NCBI GenBank assembly: GCA_020635795.1
Contig: JACJZD010000006.1
Location: forward strand, 1 to 64,000
Origin: Flavobacteriales bacterium
GTDB taxonomy: Bacteria > Bacteroidota > Bacteroidia > Flavobacteriales_E > Vicingaceae
Direction: 5' to 3'
DNA length: 64,000 nucleotides
The position numbers were made by a program, and so were the translations under genes. This document shows, one piece after another, positions 35,665-44,601 of the stretch; within the stretch, counting starts at the first letter, position 1; each line of letters opens with the position of its first letter. The notes beneath the pieces were generated by a model that had not been told where the DNA came from, searched no databases, and was given only the letters and a program-made list of their open reading frames with translations.

Positions 35665-35720
35665 GCTTTTGTTTGATTATAGCTCAATAGTCATTCTTAT
35701 AACCCTTAATGCGATTATAC

Positions 35721-35751
35721 CAAATTTAGTTATTAATACTGTTTAATCAAA
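35721..35751 (-). promoter_or_regulatory. Bacteroidota-type promoter of R-M system 2
   Basis: On the minus strand TTTG (35751-35748), a 19-bp spacer and TAAATTTG (35728-35721), an exact fit to TTTG-N-TAnnTTTG. It overlaps the end of the upstream YCII-domain gene and gives a leader of about 50 bases before the methyltransferase start. Confidence 0.8.
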
Positions 35752-36238
35752 AAGATTTTTTAGCCAAGGTTTTGTGTAACTCGTTAATCTCTATTAAAGC
35801 AGCAGAACTGTACCAAGGTATCAATTCCATGGTTAAACTACCCGCAATAATGGCTGGGTCGGTTTCGGTAAGTTGTTTAGCTTCTTCAATGGTAGTCACA
35901 TTAAAAATGTAAATTCCACGTAAATCGCCATCGTTTAAAAATGGTCCTGCAACCACCAATTTACCTTCGTCAGCCATTCTAGTAATGTTATCCATGTGTG
36001 CCTTTTGTAAACTATCAGCTACAGCTTTGTCGGTAGAACGGTTTGGTCCTTTTCGTAAAAAAGCCATCACATACTGTTTCATACCGTATTCATCAGCACC
36101 ATAATTGGCGGCTTTTACCGAGTCAAAAACTGGTTTATTCATGTCGTTGGTTTCAGGTTGTATTTCTGTTTGGGTTTCAGGTGTGTTTTTACAAGCAAAA
36201 ACACTTGCTAACAGTAATATGATTAAAGCTAATCTCAT
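35747..36238 (-). CDS. YCII-domain lipoprotein
   Basis: 163 residues: lipoprotein signal (LLASVFAC), short linker, then a YCII-related domain (MKQYVMAFLRKGPNRS..., LVVAGPFLNDGDLRGIYIFNVTTIEEAKQLTETDPAI). YCII domains have a ferredoxin-like fold with a possible His/Asp active site; function not known. Start overlaps the universal stress gene stop by four bases. Confidence 0.87.
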   Translation of the reverse strand: MRLALIILLLASVFACKNTPETQTEIQPETNDMNKPVFDSVKAANYGADEYGMKQYVMAFLRKGPNRSTDKAVADSLQKAHMDNITRMADEGKLVVAGPFLNDGDLRGIYIFNVTTIEEAKQLTETDPAIIAGSLTMELIPWYSSAALIEINELHKTLAKKSF

Positions 36239-36669
36239 TTGATAGGCACAACCAAAACAGGAATGTTTGCTTTTTCTAACAACGATTCATCGGTGCTTAC
36301 CATAAAGGTTTTATGGAAAAAACCATGTTTGTGTTTTCCAATTACAATTAAATCAATAGCCAATTTATCGGTTAATTCTACAATGGTTTCAATGGTTGTT
36401 CCTTGAACTAACAAGCCTTCGGCATTGATGTTTTTTTCTTTTAATTGTGCAGTAAACCCTTGCAACAACTTGTGTTCGTTACGTAAATCTTTTGCCAACA
36501 CATCTCTAATATACTGCGGACCAACTTCATAACCAATAAAATCAGGGTTTGGAGCTGCAACATGCACCATCCATAATTTTGCTTTAAACTTTTCTGCTAT
36601 TTCTGCAGCTTTGTTAATTAACAGTTGCCCTTTTTCTTCAAAATCGATGGTTACGAGTATGTTTTTCAT
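36235..36669 (-). CDS. Universal stress protein
   Basis: 144 residues, UspA fold: ILVTIDFEEKGQLLINKAAEIAEKF at the start, and LIVIGKHKHGFFHKTFMVSTDESLLEKANIPVLVVP, which resembles the G-2X-G-9X-G(S/T) nucleotide loop but reads GKHKHG, so ATP binding is uncertain. In a two-gene unit with the YCII lipoprotein gene. Confidence 0.92.
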   Translation of the reverse strand: MKNILVTIDFEEKGQLLINKAAEIAEKFKAKLWMVHVAAPNPDFIGYEVGPQYIRDVLAKDLRNEHKLLQGFTAQLKEKNINAEGLLVQGTTIETIVELTDKLAIDLIVIGKHKHGFFHKTFMVSTDESLLEKANIPVLVVPIK

Positions 36670-36796
36670 ATGTTGATATTTATTTGTTTTTTAATAGGTT
36701 ATATGGAATTCGCTTATCATCATTTGTGTTTGTATCGAAATTTCGTTATGCTCATTTCATAGTATTGGGTATTATTTGTTTCACTTTTTTTCTCAC

Positions 36797-36863
36797 CATC
36801 CTTCGACAAGCTCAGGATGACAATGAGCTAGTCTAGCCCCTCCTTCGGAGGGGATGGGGAGGC
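36797..36863. repeat. Two intergenic palindromes downstream of the carboxylase gene
   Basis: The first is CATCCTTCGACAAGCTCAGGATG (36797-36819) with self-complementary ends CATCCT/AGGATG. The second is CCCCTCC-TTC-GGAGGGG (36837-36853) followed by ATGGGGAGGC, a member of the GC-rich hairpin family also seen at 47555-47584, 48285-48326 (inside a gene) and 63703-63737. Either can act as a transcription terminator for the minus-strand carboxylase gene. Confidence 0.75.
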
Positions 36864-36865
36864 AT

Positions 36866-38407
36866 TTACAACGGAATATTTCCGTGTTTCTTTTTTGGTA
36901 AAACAGCTACTTTATTTTCTAGCATTTTAAATGCTTTAATCAGTTTTTCTCTGGTTTGTTCGGGTTTAATTACTTCATCAATATAACCACGAGCAGCAGC
37001 GTTATATGGATTAGCAAACATTTCAGCATATTCGGCTTCTTTTTCTTTCCATTTTGCTTCCGAATCAGCAGCTTCTGATATTTCTTTTTTGAAAATGATT
37101 TCAGCAGCACCTTTAGCTCCCATTACAGCAATTTCAGCCGATGGCCAAGCGTAATTCATATCAGCACCAATGTGTTTCGAGTTCATTACATCGTAGGCAC
37201 CACCGTAAGCTTTACGGGTAATTACAGTAATTCTAGGAACGGTAGCCTCGCAGAACGCATACAATAGTTTTGCACCGTTGGTAATAATAGCATTCCATTC
37301 TTGGTCAGTACCTGGTAAAAACCCTGGAACATCTTCAAACACTAATAAAGGAATATTAAATGAATCGCAAAAACGAACAAAACGAGCTCCTTTTTGAGAC
37401 GATTTAATATCTAAAACTCCCGCTAAAAATGCTGGTTGGTTGGCAACAATTCCAATAGATTTTCCTGCTAAACGAGCAAAACCTACCACAATGTTTTCAG
37501 CAAAATCTTTGTGTATTTCGTAAAACGAATTTTCGTCAACTGTTCCTGCTATAACCTCTTTAATATCGTAAGGTTGATTCGCATTTTCTGGTATAATAGT
37601 GTTTAGTGCTGGTCGTAATTCGTTACCCTTTTCGTAAGGAATACTTGGAGCATCTTCCTCACAGTTTTGAGGCATAAAACTCAATAGGGTTTTTATTCCT
37701 GAAATACACTCCAATTCATTCGCATACGTTAAATGTGTTACCCCCGATTTAGTAGAATGTGCCGAAGCTCCACCTAAATCTTCTGAGCTAACTTCTTCAT
37801 GTGTAACTGTTTTAACCACATTGGGTCCTGTAACAAACATGTACGAGGTGTTTTCAACCATCATAATAAAATCGGTTAAAGCAGGAGAATAAACAGCACC
37901 ACCTGCACATGGCCCCATAATGGCTGATAGCTGTGGAATTACACCGCTAGCCAACGTGTTTCTATAAAAAATATCGGCATAACCACCTAAACTTACTACA
38001 CCTTCTTGAATACGAGCACCACCCGAATCGTTTAAACCAATAACTGGAGCACCGTTTTGCATTGCCAAATCCATCACTTTACAAATTTTTTCAGCATGAG
38101 CTTCGGCAAGCGAACCTCCCATTACGGTGAAATCTTGAGAAAAAACATAAACCAAACGACCATTTACGGTTCCGTAACCAGTTACAACTCCATCGCCCAA
38201 GAAAACCGTTTTGTCCAACCCAAAATTGGTTGAACGATGTGTTACCAACATACCAATTTCTTCGAACGAACCATCGTCTAACAAAAAATGAATACGTTCT
38301 CTGGCTGTTAATTTTCCTTTTTTATGTTGTGAAGCAATTCTATCAACACCTCCAGCAATTTTTGCTTCTTTTATTTTTGCCTCTAATATCGCGGTCTTAT
38401 CTGTCAT
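36866..38407 (-). CDS. Acyl-CoA carboxylase carboxyltransferase (propionyl-CoA carboxylase beta type)
   Basis: 513 residues, crotonase-like carboxyltransferase. Motifs include [40 protein letters not shown], the C-terminal [11 protein letters not shown] and [11 protein letters not shown]. It transfers CO2 from carboxybiotin to propionyl- or methylmalonyl-CoA type substrates. The partner alpha/biotin subunits are not in this window, so the exact substrate (PccB or methylmalonyl-CoA decarboxylase alpha, MmdA) is not decided. Confidence 0.93.
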   Translation of the reverse strand: MTDKTAILEAKIKEAKIAGGVDRIASQHKKGKLTARERIHFLLDDGSFEEIGMLVTHRSTNFGLDKTVFLGDGVVTGYGTVNGRLVYVFSQDFTVMGGSLAEAHAEKICKVMDLAMQNGAPVIGLNDSGGARIQEGVVSLGGYADIFYRNTLASGVIPQLSAIMGPCAGGAVYSPALTDFIMMVENTSYMFVTGPNVVKTVTHEEVSSEDLGGASAHSTKSGVTHLTYANELECISGIKTLLSFMPQNCEEDAPSIPYEKGNELRPALNTIIPENANQPYDIKEVIAGTVDENSFYEIHKDFAENIVVGFARLAGKSIGIVANQPAFLAGVLDIKSSQKGARFVRFCDSFNIPLLVFEDVPGFLPGTDQEWNAIITNGAKLLYAFCEATVPRITVITRKAYGGAYDVMNSKHIGADMNYAWPSAEIAVMGAKGAAEIIFKKEISEAADSEAKWKEKEAEYAEMFANPYNAAARGYIDEVIKPEQTREKLIKAFKMLENKVAVLPKKKHGNIPL

Positions 38408-38513
38408 CTATTTGTAATTTATTGGGTTAAAATAACAAGTGTAAAAATAATTAATACAAAATGAATTTCATAGCAGAAATAGTAATTTAGTCGAACTCTT
38501 ATTGCACGAATTT

Positions 38514-39959
38514 ATGGAAAACGAAAACAACAATCCGTTACAAGACAATCAACCCGACGAACAACTTAAATTTAATTTAAAGGAGTCGTTTAAATCGTTG
38601 GTGGTTTATTTGCAAGAAATCATTAACATTAGAGATGGTGTTGATGTGGAAGGTTCTGTTCAAGCCATTAAAAACGACATTGATTTTAAAGGAGTTAACA
38701 TTTGGATTTTAGGAGCATCCATTGCAATTGCATCTATTGGTTTAAATGTAAACTCTACAGCAGTAATTATCGGAGCCATGTTAATTTCTCCATTAATGGG
38801 TCCAATTGTAGGTATAGGTTTGGCGGTTGGTGTAAACAATGTAACCATGCTGAGTCGTTCGTTAAAAAGTTTAGGCACAGCGGTGTTAATTAGTGTGTTG
38901 GTTTCAACCATTTATTTTTTATTAACTCCATTTGGTGAGGTACAGTCAGAATTAATTGCACGTACTCGTCCAACACTGCTGGATGTGTTAATCGCTTTTT
39001 TTAGTGGAATAGCGTTAATTGTAGCAAAAACTAAAAAAGGAACTATTGCAAGCACGCTATATGGTGTTGCTATTGCTACAGCCTTAATGCCACCACTTTG
39101 TACTGCTGGTTATGGTTTGGCTAATGCAAATTGGCAGTTCTTTTTCGGCGCATTTTATCTGTTTTTAATCAATTCGGTATTCATAATTTTAGCTACATGG
39201 TTGGTAGTAAAATATTTGAGGTTTCCACTTACCACATATATTGATGATGCTCGCCAAAAAAAAGTAACCAATTACATTTTAATTTTTTCGGCAGTAGTCC
39301 TTATTCCAAGTGGTTTTACTTTTTGGGGGTCTATTCAAGAAAGTATTTTTAAAAAGGATGTGGAAAACTTTATAGCTCAAAACTTTGACATTGAAGGAAG
39401 TGAAATTATCAGCAAAAAAATAAACTACAAAACTGAAGAAGGCGACAAATCATCGATAGAAGTGTATATTATTGGAAACAATATTGATGCGGCTACCGAA
39501 CGACGTTTATTAAAAAAAATGCCTGAATATGATTTACAAGGCGTAAAACTTAAAATTCATCAAGCAAAAGACAATTCGAATGAATTAGCCAACAAATTGA
39601 GTAAAGAGGTTCGTTCTGGAATTTTAGAAGATATTTATCGTAAAAACGAAGAAGCGATAAAAGATAAAGATGAGAAAATAAGGTTGTTAGAATCTCAAGT
39701 TAATTTATTATCGCACAACGATGTTCCTTATAACAACCTAAAAAAAGAGATAAAATTACAGTACCAAGATGTAGTACAAATGGAGTTTGGAAAAACCATT
39801 GCTACCGATTTTAGCGAAAAGCAAGATACCATTGCCACTTTTTTAATTCGTTGGAACAATCAACTTAGCGACGAACAACGTCGTGAAAAGAAAAATGCAT
39901 TACAAACTTGGTTGAGAGTTCGATTAAACGATGAAAAAGTAAGGGTAATTAATTATTAA
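38514..39959 (+). CDS. DUF389/TIGR00341-family membrane protein
   Basis: 481 residues from ATG 38514 (TTG 38502 is possible). Soluble N-terminus, then about six hydrophobic helices (IASIGLNVNSTAVIIGAMLISPLMGPIVGIGLAVG is the family hallmark; ATALMPPLCTAGYGLA), and a charged, coiled-coil C-terminal domain (about 280-480). Function unknown. Confidence 0.88.
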   Translation: MENENNNPLQDNQPDEQLKFNLKESFKSLVVYLQEIINIRDGVDVEGSVQAIKNDIDFKGVNIWILGASIAIASIGLNVNSTAVIIGAMLISPLMGPIVGIGLAVGVNNVTMLSRSLKSLGTAVLISVLVSTIYFLLTPFGEVQSELIARTRPTLLDVLIAFFSGIALIVAKTKKGTIASTLYGVAIATALMPPLCTAGYGLANANWQFFFGAFYLFLINSVFIILATWLVVKYLRFPLTTYIDDARQKKVTNYILIFSAVVLIPSGFTFWGSIQESIFKKDVENFIAQNFDIEGSEIISKKINYKTEEGDKSSIEVYIIGNNIDAATERRLLKKMPEYDLQGVKLKIHQAKDNSNELANKLSKEVRSGILEDIYRKNEEAIKDKDEKIRLLESQVNLLSHNDVPYNNLKKEIKLQYQDVVQMEFGKTIATDFSEKQDTIATFLIRWNNQLSDEQRREKKNALQTWLRVRLNDEKVRVINY

Positions 39960-40051
39960 GCTTTGTTTGAGGCATTAATGGTTGAGTAGTTTATTTGATT
40001 AGTTTTGTGCATGGTTTTCAGTAGTTCAATAAACTGAAAGATGAACGGTAT

Positions 40052-42232
40052 ATGATACTAATAAATATTTTTGAGACAAAATTGCCGTTAACCAATCCGG
40101 TATTATTGTTTTCGTTGTTATTGTTTATCATCCTCTTTGCTCCATTAATTTTAAATAAGCTTAAAATTCCGCACTTAATCGGGCTTATTATTGCAGGAGC
40201 AGTTATTGGTCCTAACGGGCTAAATTTAATGCTCAGAGACAGCAGTATTGTTTTGTTTGGAACTGTGGGATTGCTGTACATCATGTTTTTGGCAGGACTA
40301 GAAATGGATCTTTTGGATTTTAAGAAAAATCGTACAAAAAGCTTAGTTTTTGGTATTTATACATTCACAATTCCTTTTACGTTGGGGTTTTTAGTAGGAC
40401 ACTATTTTTTACAATATTCCACAATAACCTCCATTTTATTAGCAGCAATGTTTTCTTCACACACGCTTATTGCATATCCTATGATTAGCAAGTTAGGTGT
40501 TGCAAAGAATAGAGCTGTAAATATTACCATTGGAGGAACAATCATTACCGATATTTTAGCTTTACTGGTTTTAGCTGGAGTTGCTAGTGTTTCTTCAGGC
40601 GAAGTTACCAAAGGCTTCTGGTTAAGCTTATCTGTTTCAGTTCTTATTTTCGGAATAATTGTTTTGTTTCTTTTCCCAATTATTGGGCGTTGGTTTTTTA
40701 AACGATTCCATGATAATATTTCGCAATATATTTTTGTATTAGCTATGCTTTTTCTTGGTGCATTTTTAGCCGAATTTGCAGGAATAGAAGCTATTATCGG
40801 AGCGTTTCTTGTTGGGTTGGCGTTGAATAGGGTAATTCCTCACACATCACCCTTAATGAATAGAGTAGCATTTATAGGTAATGCACTTTTTATTCCATTT
40901 TTTTTAATAGGAGTAGGAATGCTCATTGATTATCGTGTCTTTTTTAAAGATTTTGATACAATAAGAGTTGCCATAACGATGATTGTAGTTGCTACAACAT
41001 CTAAGTTTTTAGCTGCTTGGTTAACTCAAAAAACGTATAAATTTTCGGCTGACGAAAGAAGATTAATTTTTGGATTAAGTAATGCTCACGTAGCAGCAAC
41101 TCTAGCTGTGGTTTTAGTGGGGTACAACATAATTTTAAACAAAGCAGAAATTGCTAAAGCAGCTCTTTTAAACCAAGTAGTTGAACCAGTAAGACTTTTC
41201 GATGAAAACATCTTAAATGGAACTATTCTGTTGATTTTAGCAACATGCACAATTGCAGCATTTATAGCACAAAAGGGAGCAAAAAACATTGCTTTATTAG
41301 ACACTAATGAAGGGCAAACAGAGGTAATCAAAACTGTCGAAAGAATATTAATACCATTAAGCAACATAAATACTACGGATGAACTAATTAATTTAAGTGT
41401 AACAATTAAATCCAAAAAGAATAAAAAAGGCCTTTATGCTTTAAACATTATTGATAATAATTTTAGTGATAGTGATGCTGAAAAGAAAGGTATAAAATTG
41501 ATGGAGAGGGCTCATTTAGCTGTTTCTGCCACAGATAATTCTATCCACGAATTGATACGCTACGATTTAAATATTGTAAACGGAATTTCGAGTGTGGTGA
41601 TGGAAAATAAAATTACCGATTTAGTGCTTGGTGTTCATAACAACACCAACATTTCTGATTCTTTTTTGGGTCATTTTACTGAAGGTATTTTAACCAAATG
41701 CAACACTACAACACTAATATATAAAGCCAATCAACCATTAGAAACCATTAAACGACATTTGGTTGTTGTACCAGAAAAAGCAGAAATAGAAATTGGGTTT
41801 TCTGCTTGGGTAAACAAAGCATGGAATATTGCCAAAAACACCAATGCTAAAATGGTTTTTTATGCAGTAGAAGAAACATTAAACGAGCTGAAAGCAATAC
41901 ACGAAAAAAACCCGATAGAGGCTGAATTTGTTCATTTTAATGATTGGAATAATTTTCTTATTCTTACCGAAAAAATTAAAGAAGATGATAATTTAATAAT
42001 CATTTTAAGCAGAAAGGAATACTTGTCATATCACAACATTATGCCTAAAATTCCTTCCTTTGTTAATACTTATTTTAAAACAAACAGTTTTATTATTATT
42101 TATCCTAAGCAAATGGGAGTGAACGATTTATCAACACTTAATCTAAAAGATACCTCTCCAATTGAGCCAATGGAAAAATTAGATGAAATAGGTAAAACGT
42201 TGATTAACATTTTCAAAAAAAATAAAAAATGA
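40052..42232 (+). CDS. CPA2-family cation:proton antiporter with cytosolic USP-like domain
   Basis: 726 residues. Twelve or so hydrophobic helices to about 400 (Kef/NapA-type pattern: LLFIILFAPLILNKLKIPHLIGLIIAGAVIGPNGLNL; GGTIITDILALLVLAGVAS; FLAEFAGIEAIIGAFLVGLALN). The cytosolic remainder (about 430-700) has a universal-stress-like fold. Likely Na+ or K+/H+ exchange. The stop overlaps marC-like ATG by four bases. Confidence 0.9.
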   Translation: MILINIFETKLPLTNPVLLFSLLLFIILFAPLILNKLKIPHLIGLIIAGAVIGPNGLNLMLRDSSIVLFGTVGLLYIMFLAGLEMDLLDFKKNRTKSLVFGIYTFTIPFTLGFLVGHYFLQYSTITSILLAAMFSSHTLIAYPMISKLGVAKNRAVNITIGGTIITDILALLVLAGVASVSSGEVTKGFWLSLSVSVLIFGIIVLFLFPIIGRWFFKRFHDNISQYIFVLAMLFLGAFLAEFAGIEAIIGAFLVGLALNRVIPHTSPLMNRVAFIGNALFIPFFLIGVGMLIDYRVFFKDFDTIRVAITMIVVATTSKFLAAWLTQKTYKFSADERRLIFGLSNAHVAATLAVVLVGYNIILNKAEIAKAALLNQVVEPVRLFDENILNGTILLILATCTIAAFIAQKGAKNIALLDTNEGQTEVIKTVERILIPLSNINTTDELINLSVTIKSKKNKKGLYALNIIDNNFSDSDAEKKGIKLMERAHLAVSATDNSIHELIRYDLNIVNGISSVVMENKITDLVLGVHNNTNISDSFLGHFTEGILTKCNTTTLIYKANQPLETIKRHLVVVPEKAEIEIGFSAWVNKAWNIAKNTNAKMVFYAVEETLNELKAIHEKNPIEAEFVHFNDWNNFLILTEKIKEDDNLIIILSRKEYLSYHNIMPKIPSFVNTYFKTNSFIIIYPKQMGVNDLSTLNLKDTSPIEPMEKLDEIGKTLINIFKKNKK

Positions 42233-42804
42233 ATTATTTTAACTTTAAAGAAATAGCCACTGCAACCATGGTTTTGTTTGCTGTTATTGATATTATTGGT
42301 TCTGTACCAGTTATCATAGATTTACGCCAAAAAACAGGACATATTCAGTCCGAAAAAGCAAGTTTAGTATCGTTGGTTATCATGATTTTGTTTTTGTTTG
42401 TTGGTGAATCTATTCTAAGTTTAATCGGAATTGATGTCAACTCATTTGCCATTGCAGGTTCGTTTATTATTTTCTTTTTGGCTTTAGAAATGATATTAGG
42501 AATTCGTTTGTATAAAGAAGACGAAAACTCTATAAAAACAGCGTCAATTGTTCCTATAGCTTTCCCATTAATTGCTGGTGCTGGAACCATGACTTCATTA
42601 CTTTCGTTACGCGCCGAATATGCTGTTCAAAACATTGTTATTGCTATTATTGTAAATGTTATTTTGGTTTATTTTGTATTAAAATCATCGGCATTTATTG
42701 AGCGTATTTTAGGTAAAGGAGGAATAGCTGTTTTACGTAAAGTTTTTGGTGTAATACTTTTAGCTATTGCTGTAAAACTGTTTAAAACCAACGCAGGATT
42801 TTAA
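42229..42804 (+). CDS. MarC-family integral membrane protein
   Basis: 191 residues with six hydrophobic helices. MarC/NAAT features: FAVIDIIGSVPVII (first helix), AGSFIIFFLALEMILGI, PIAFPLIAGAGTMTSLLSL. Function in E. coli MarC is not settled; other members transport amino acids. Sits between the antiporter gene (overlap ATGA) and rnhA (one base shared, TAATG). Confidence 0.92.
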   Translation: MNYFNFKEIATATMVLFAVIDIIGSVPVIIDLRQKTGHIQSEKASLVSLVIMILFLFVGESILSLIGIDVNSFAIAGSFIIFFLALEMILGIRLYKEDENSIKTASIVPIAFPLIAGAGTMTSLLSLRAEYAVQNIVIAIIVNVILVYFVLKSSAFIERILGKGGIAVLRKVFGVILLAIAVKLFKTNAGF

Positions 42805-43277
42805 TGGCAAAAATTACCATATATACTGATGGTGCTGCAAAAGGCAATCCTGGAAAAGGTGGTTATGGTGTAGTAATGATGAGCGGCAACCACAAAAAAG
42901 AACTCTCGGAAGGCTTTAGAAACACCACCAACAACCGTATGGAATTGTTGAGTGTAATTGTTGCTTTAGAAACAATTATTAAAGAAAATGCTCAAGTAGA
43001 AATTTTTTCTGACTCCAAATATGTAGTTGATTCGGTAGAAAAAGGCTGGGTGTTTGGTTGGCAAAAAAAGGGATTTAAAGGAAAAAAAAACATCGATCTT
43101 TGGCAACGATTTTTAAAAATTTACCCCAAACATCAAGTCAAATTTAATTGGGTTAAAGGTCATGCAGGTAATTTGTATAACGAGCGTTGTGATGAATTAG
43201 CAGTTCAAGCAGCTGAATCTCAACATCTTTTGATAGATGAAGGATATGAGAATGAAGCTTCGTCAGGCTTATTCTAG
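42804..43277 (+). CDS. rnhA: Ribonuclease HI
   Basis: 157 residues. Catalytic acids: D9 (IYTDGAAKGNPG), E47 (NRMELLS), D70 (FSDSKYVVD), and a later Asp (CDELA) as the fourth ligand; the basic protrusion VFGWQKKGFKGKKN is present. It removes RNA from RNA-DNA hybrids. Coupled to the upstream marC-like gene. Confidence 0.96.
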   Translation: MAKITIYTDGAAKGNPGKGGYGVVMMSGNHKKELSEGFRNTTNNRMELLSVIVALETIIKENAQVEIFSDSKYVVDSVEKGWVFGWQKKGFKGKKNIDLWQRFLKIYPKHQVKFNWVKGHAGNLYNERCDELAVQAAESQHLLIDEGYENEASSGLF

Positions 43278-43321
43278 GGTGTATCGCATATTATCAATTG
43301 GTTGGTCTAATTTAAAAATTA

Positions 43322-43355
43322 TTTGGGTGTTTTTAGGTAGGTTTACTTAAATTTG
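43322..43355 (+). promoter_or_regulatory. Bacteroidota-type promoter of the aminotransferase gene
   Basis: TTTG (43322-43325), a 22-bp spacer and TAAATTTG (43348-43355). The position rules out the in-frame TTG at 43353 as start; ATG 43374 is used. Confidence 0.7.
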
Positions 43356-43373
43356 TCGACCTTTAAAATTAGC

Positions 43374-44534
43374 ATGAAAGAATATCCTAATCTAATAAAA
43401 TCAAAGCTTCCACAGGTTGGCACTACCATATTTACGGTGATGAGCCAGTTGGCAAACGAGCAAAACGCTATCAATTTGTCTCAAGGTTTCCCTGATTTTA
43501 AAGGGGACGACAAATTGATTGATTTGGTTTCGAATGCAATGAAAAAAGGATTAAACCAATATGCTCCTATGGCTGGTTTAATGGCTTTACGTGAACAAAT
43601 TGCTCAAAAAACCACAAATCTTTACGGAGTTAATTATAATCCTGACACAGAAATAACCATCACTGCAGGAGGAACTCAAGCCATATATACCGCTATTGCA
43701 GCAACAATAACCGAAGGTGATGAGGTAATCATTTTTACACCTGCTTATGATTGTTATGAACCAGCAATTGAATTAAACGGAGGTAAATCAGTATTTGTTC
43801 AGTTGTTAGCTCCAGATTATACGATTGATTGGGATCAGGTTAAAAAGTTGATTACCCAACGAACCAAAATGATTATCATTAATACCCCGCACAATCCTAC
43901 TGGTAAAATTTTGTGTAAAAAGGACATGTTGGCCTTGGAGAAAATTGTTGCAGATACTGACATCCTTATTTTGAGTGATGAGGTTTACGAACACATTATT
44001 TACGACAATGAAAAACACCAAAGCGCATGTAAATTTCCAAAACTTGCAGAGCGTAGTTTTATTGTTGCTTCATTTGGAAAAACGTTTCACAATACGGGAT
44101 GGAAAATAGGCTATTGTATGGCTCCAAGCAATTTAATGAAAGAGTTTAGAAAAGCCCATCAGTTTATTGTTTTTTCGGTAAACACACCTGTTCAGCATGC
44201 GTTGGCAGAATACCTTAAAAACGAAAACACCTATTTAGGGTTGAGTAATTTTTATCAGCAAAAAAGAGATTTTTTTGTAGAGCGAATTAAAGATTCAAAA
44301 TTTGAGATTTTATCTTCAAAAGGAACTTATTTTCAATTGCTGAGTTACAAAAACATTAGTGATGAAAAAGACACTGATTTTGCTGTTCGATTAACTAAAG
44401 AATACAAGCTAGCATCAATACCAGTTTCGGTGTTTTATCAAAAAAATGTCGACGAGAAAATACTTCGTTTTTGTTTTGCTAAACAAGAAGAGACTTTAGA
44501 ACGAGCTGCCGAGATATTAAACAAGGTTGTTTAA
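43374..44534 (+). CDS. PLP-dependent methionine-type aminotransferase (YbdL-like)
   Basis: 386 residues, fold-type I class I/II. Start ATG 43374 (MKEYPNLIKSKLPQVGTTIFTVMSQLA). Motifs: NLSQGFPDFKGD, TAGGTQAIYTAI, NTPHNPTGK, DEVYEHIIYD, and the PLP lysine in SFGKTFHNTGWKIGY. Resembles YbdL, which uses methionine and 2-oxo acids; substrate assignment is by family. Confidence 0.93.
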   Translation: MKEYPNLIKSKLPQVGTTIFTVMSQLANEQNAINLSQGFPDFKGDDKLIDLVSNAMKKGLNQYAPMAGLMALREQIAQKTTNLYGVNYNPDTEITITAGGTQAIYTAIAATITEGDEVIIFTPAYDCYEPAIELNGGKSVFVQLLAPDYTIDWDQVKKLITQRTKMIIINTPHNPTGKILCKKDMLALEKIVADTDILILSDEVYEHIIYDNEKHQSACKFPKLAERSFIVASFGKTFHNTGWKIGYCMAPSNLMKEFRKAHQFIVFSVNTPVQHALAEYLKNENTYLGLSNFYQQKRDFFVERIKDSKFEILSSKGTYFQLLSYKNISDEKDTDFAVRLTKEYKLASIPVSVFYQKNVDEKILRFCFAKQEETLERAAEILNKVV

Positions 44535-44601
44535 AACTCTTCCTAAATAAATTCCTGTTTCCTGTTCATTTTTATTACTTTCAAACTTTAAAATTTTGAA
44601 A

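Noticed and set aside
43353..43373. TTG start for the aminotransferase
   Set aside because: It lies inside the promoter's -7 element (TAAATTTG); ATG 43374 fits.
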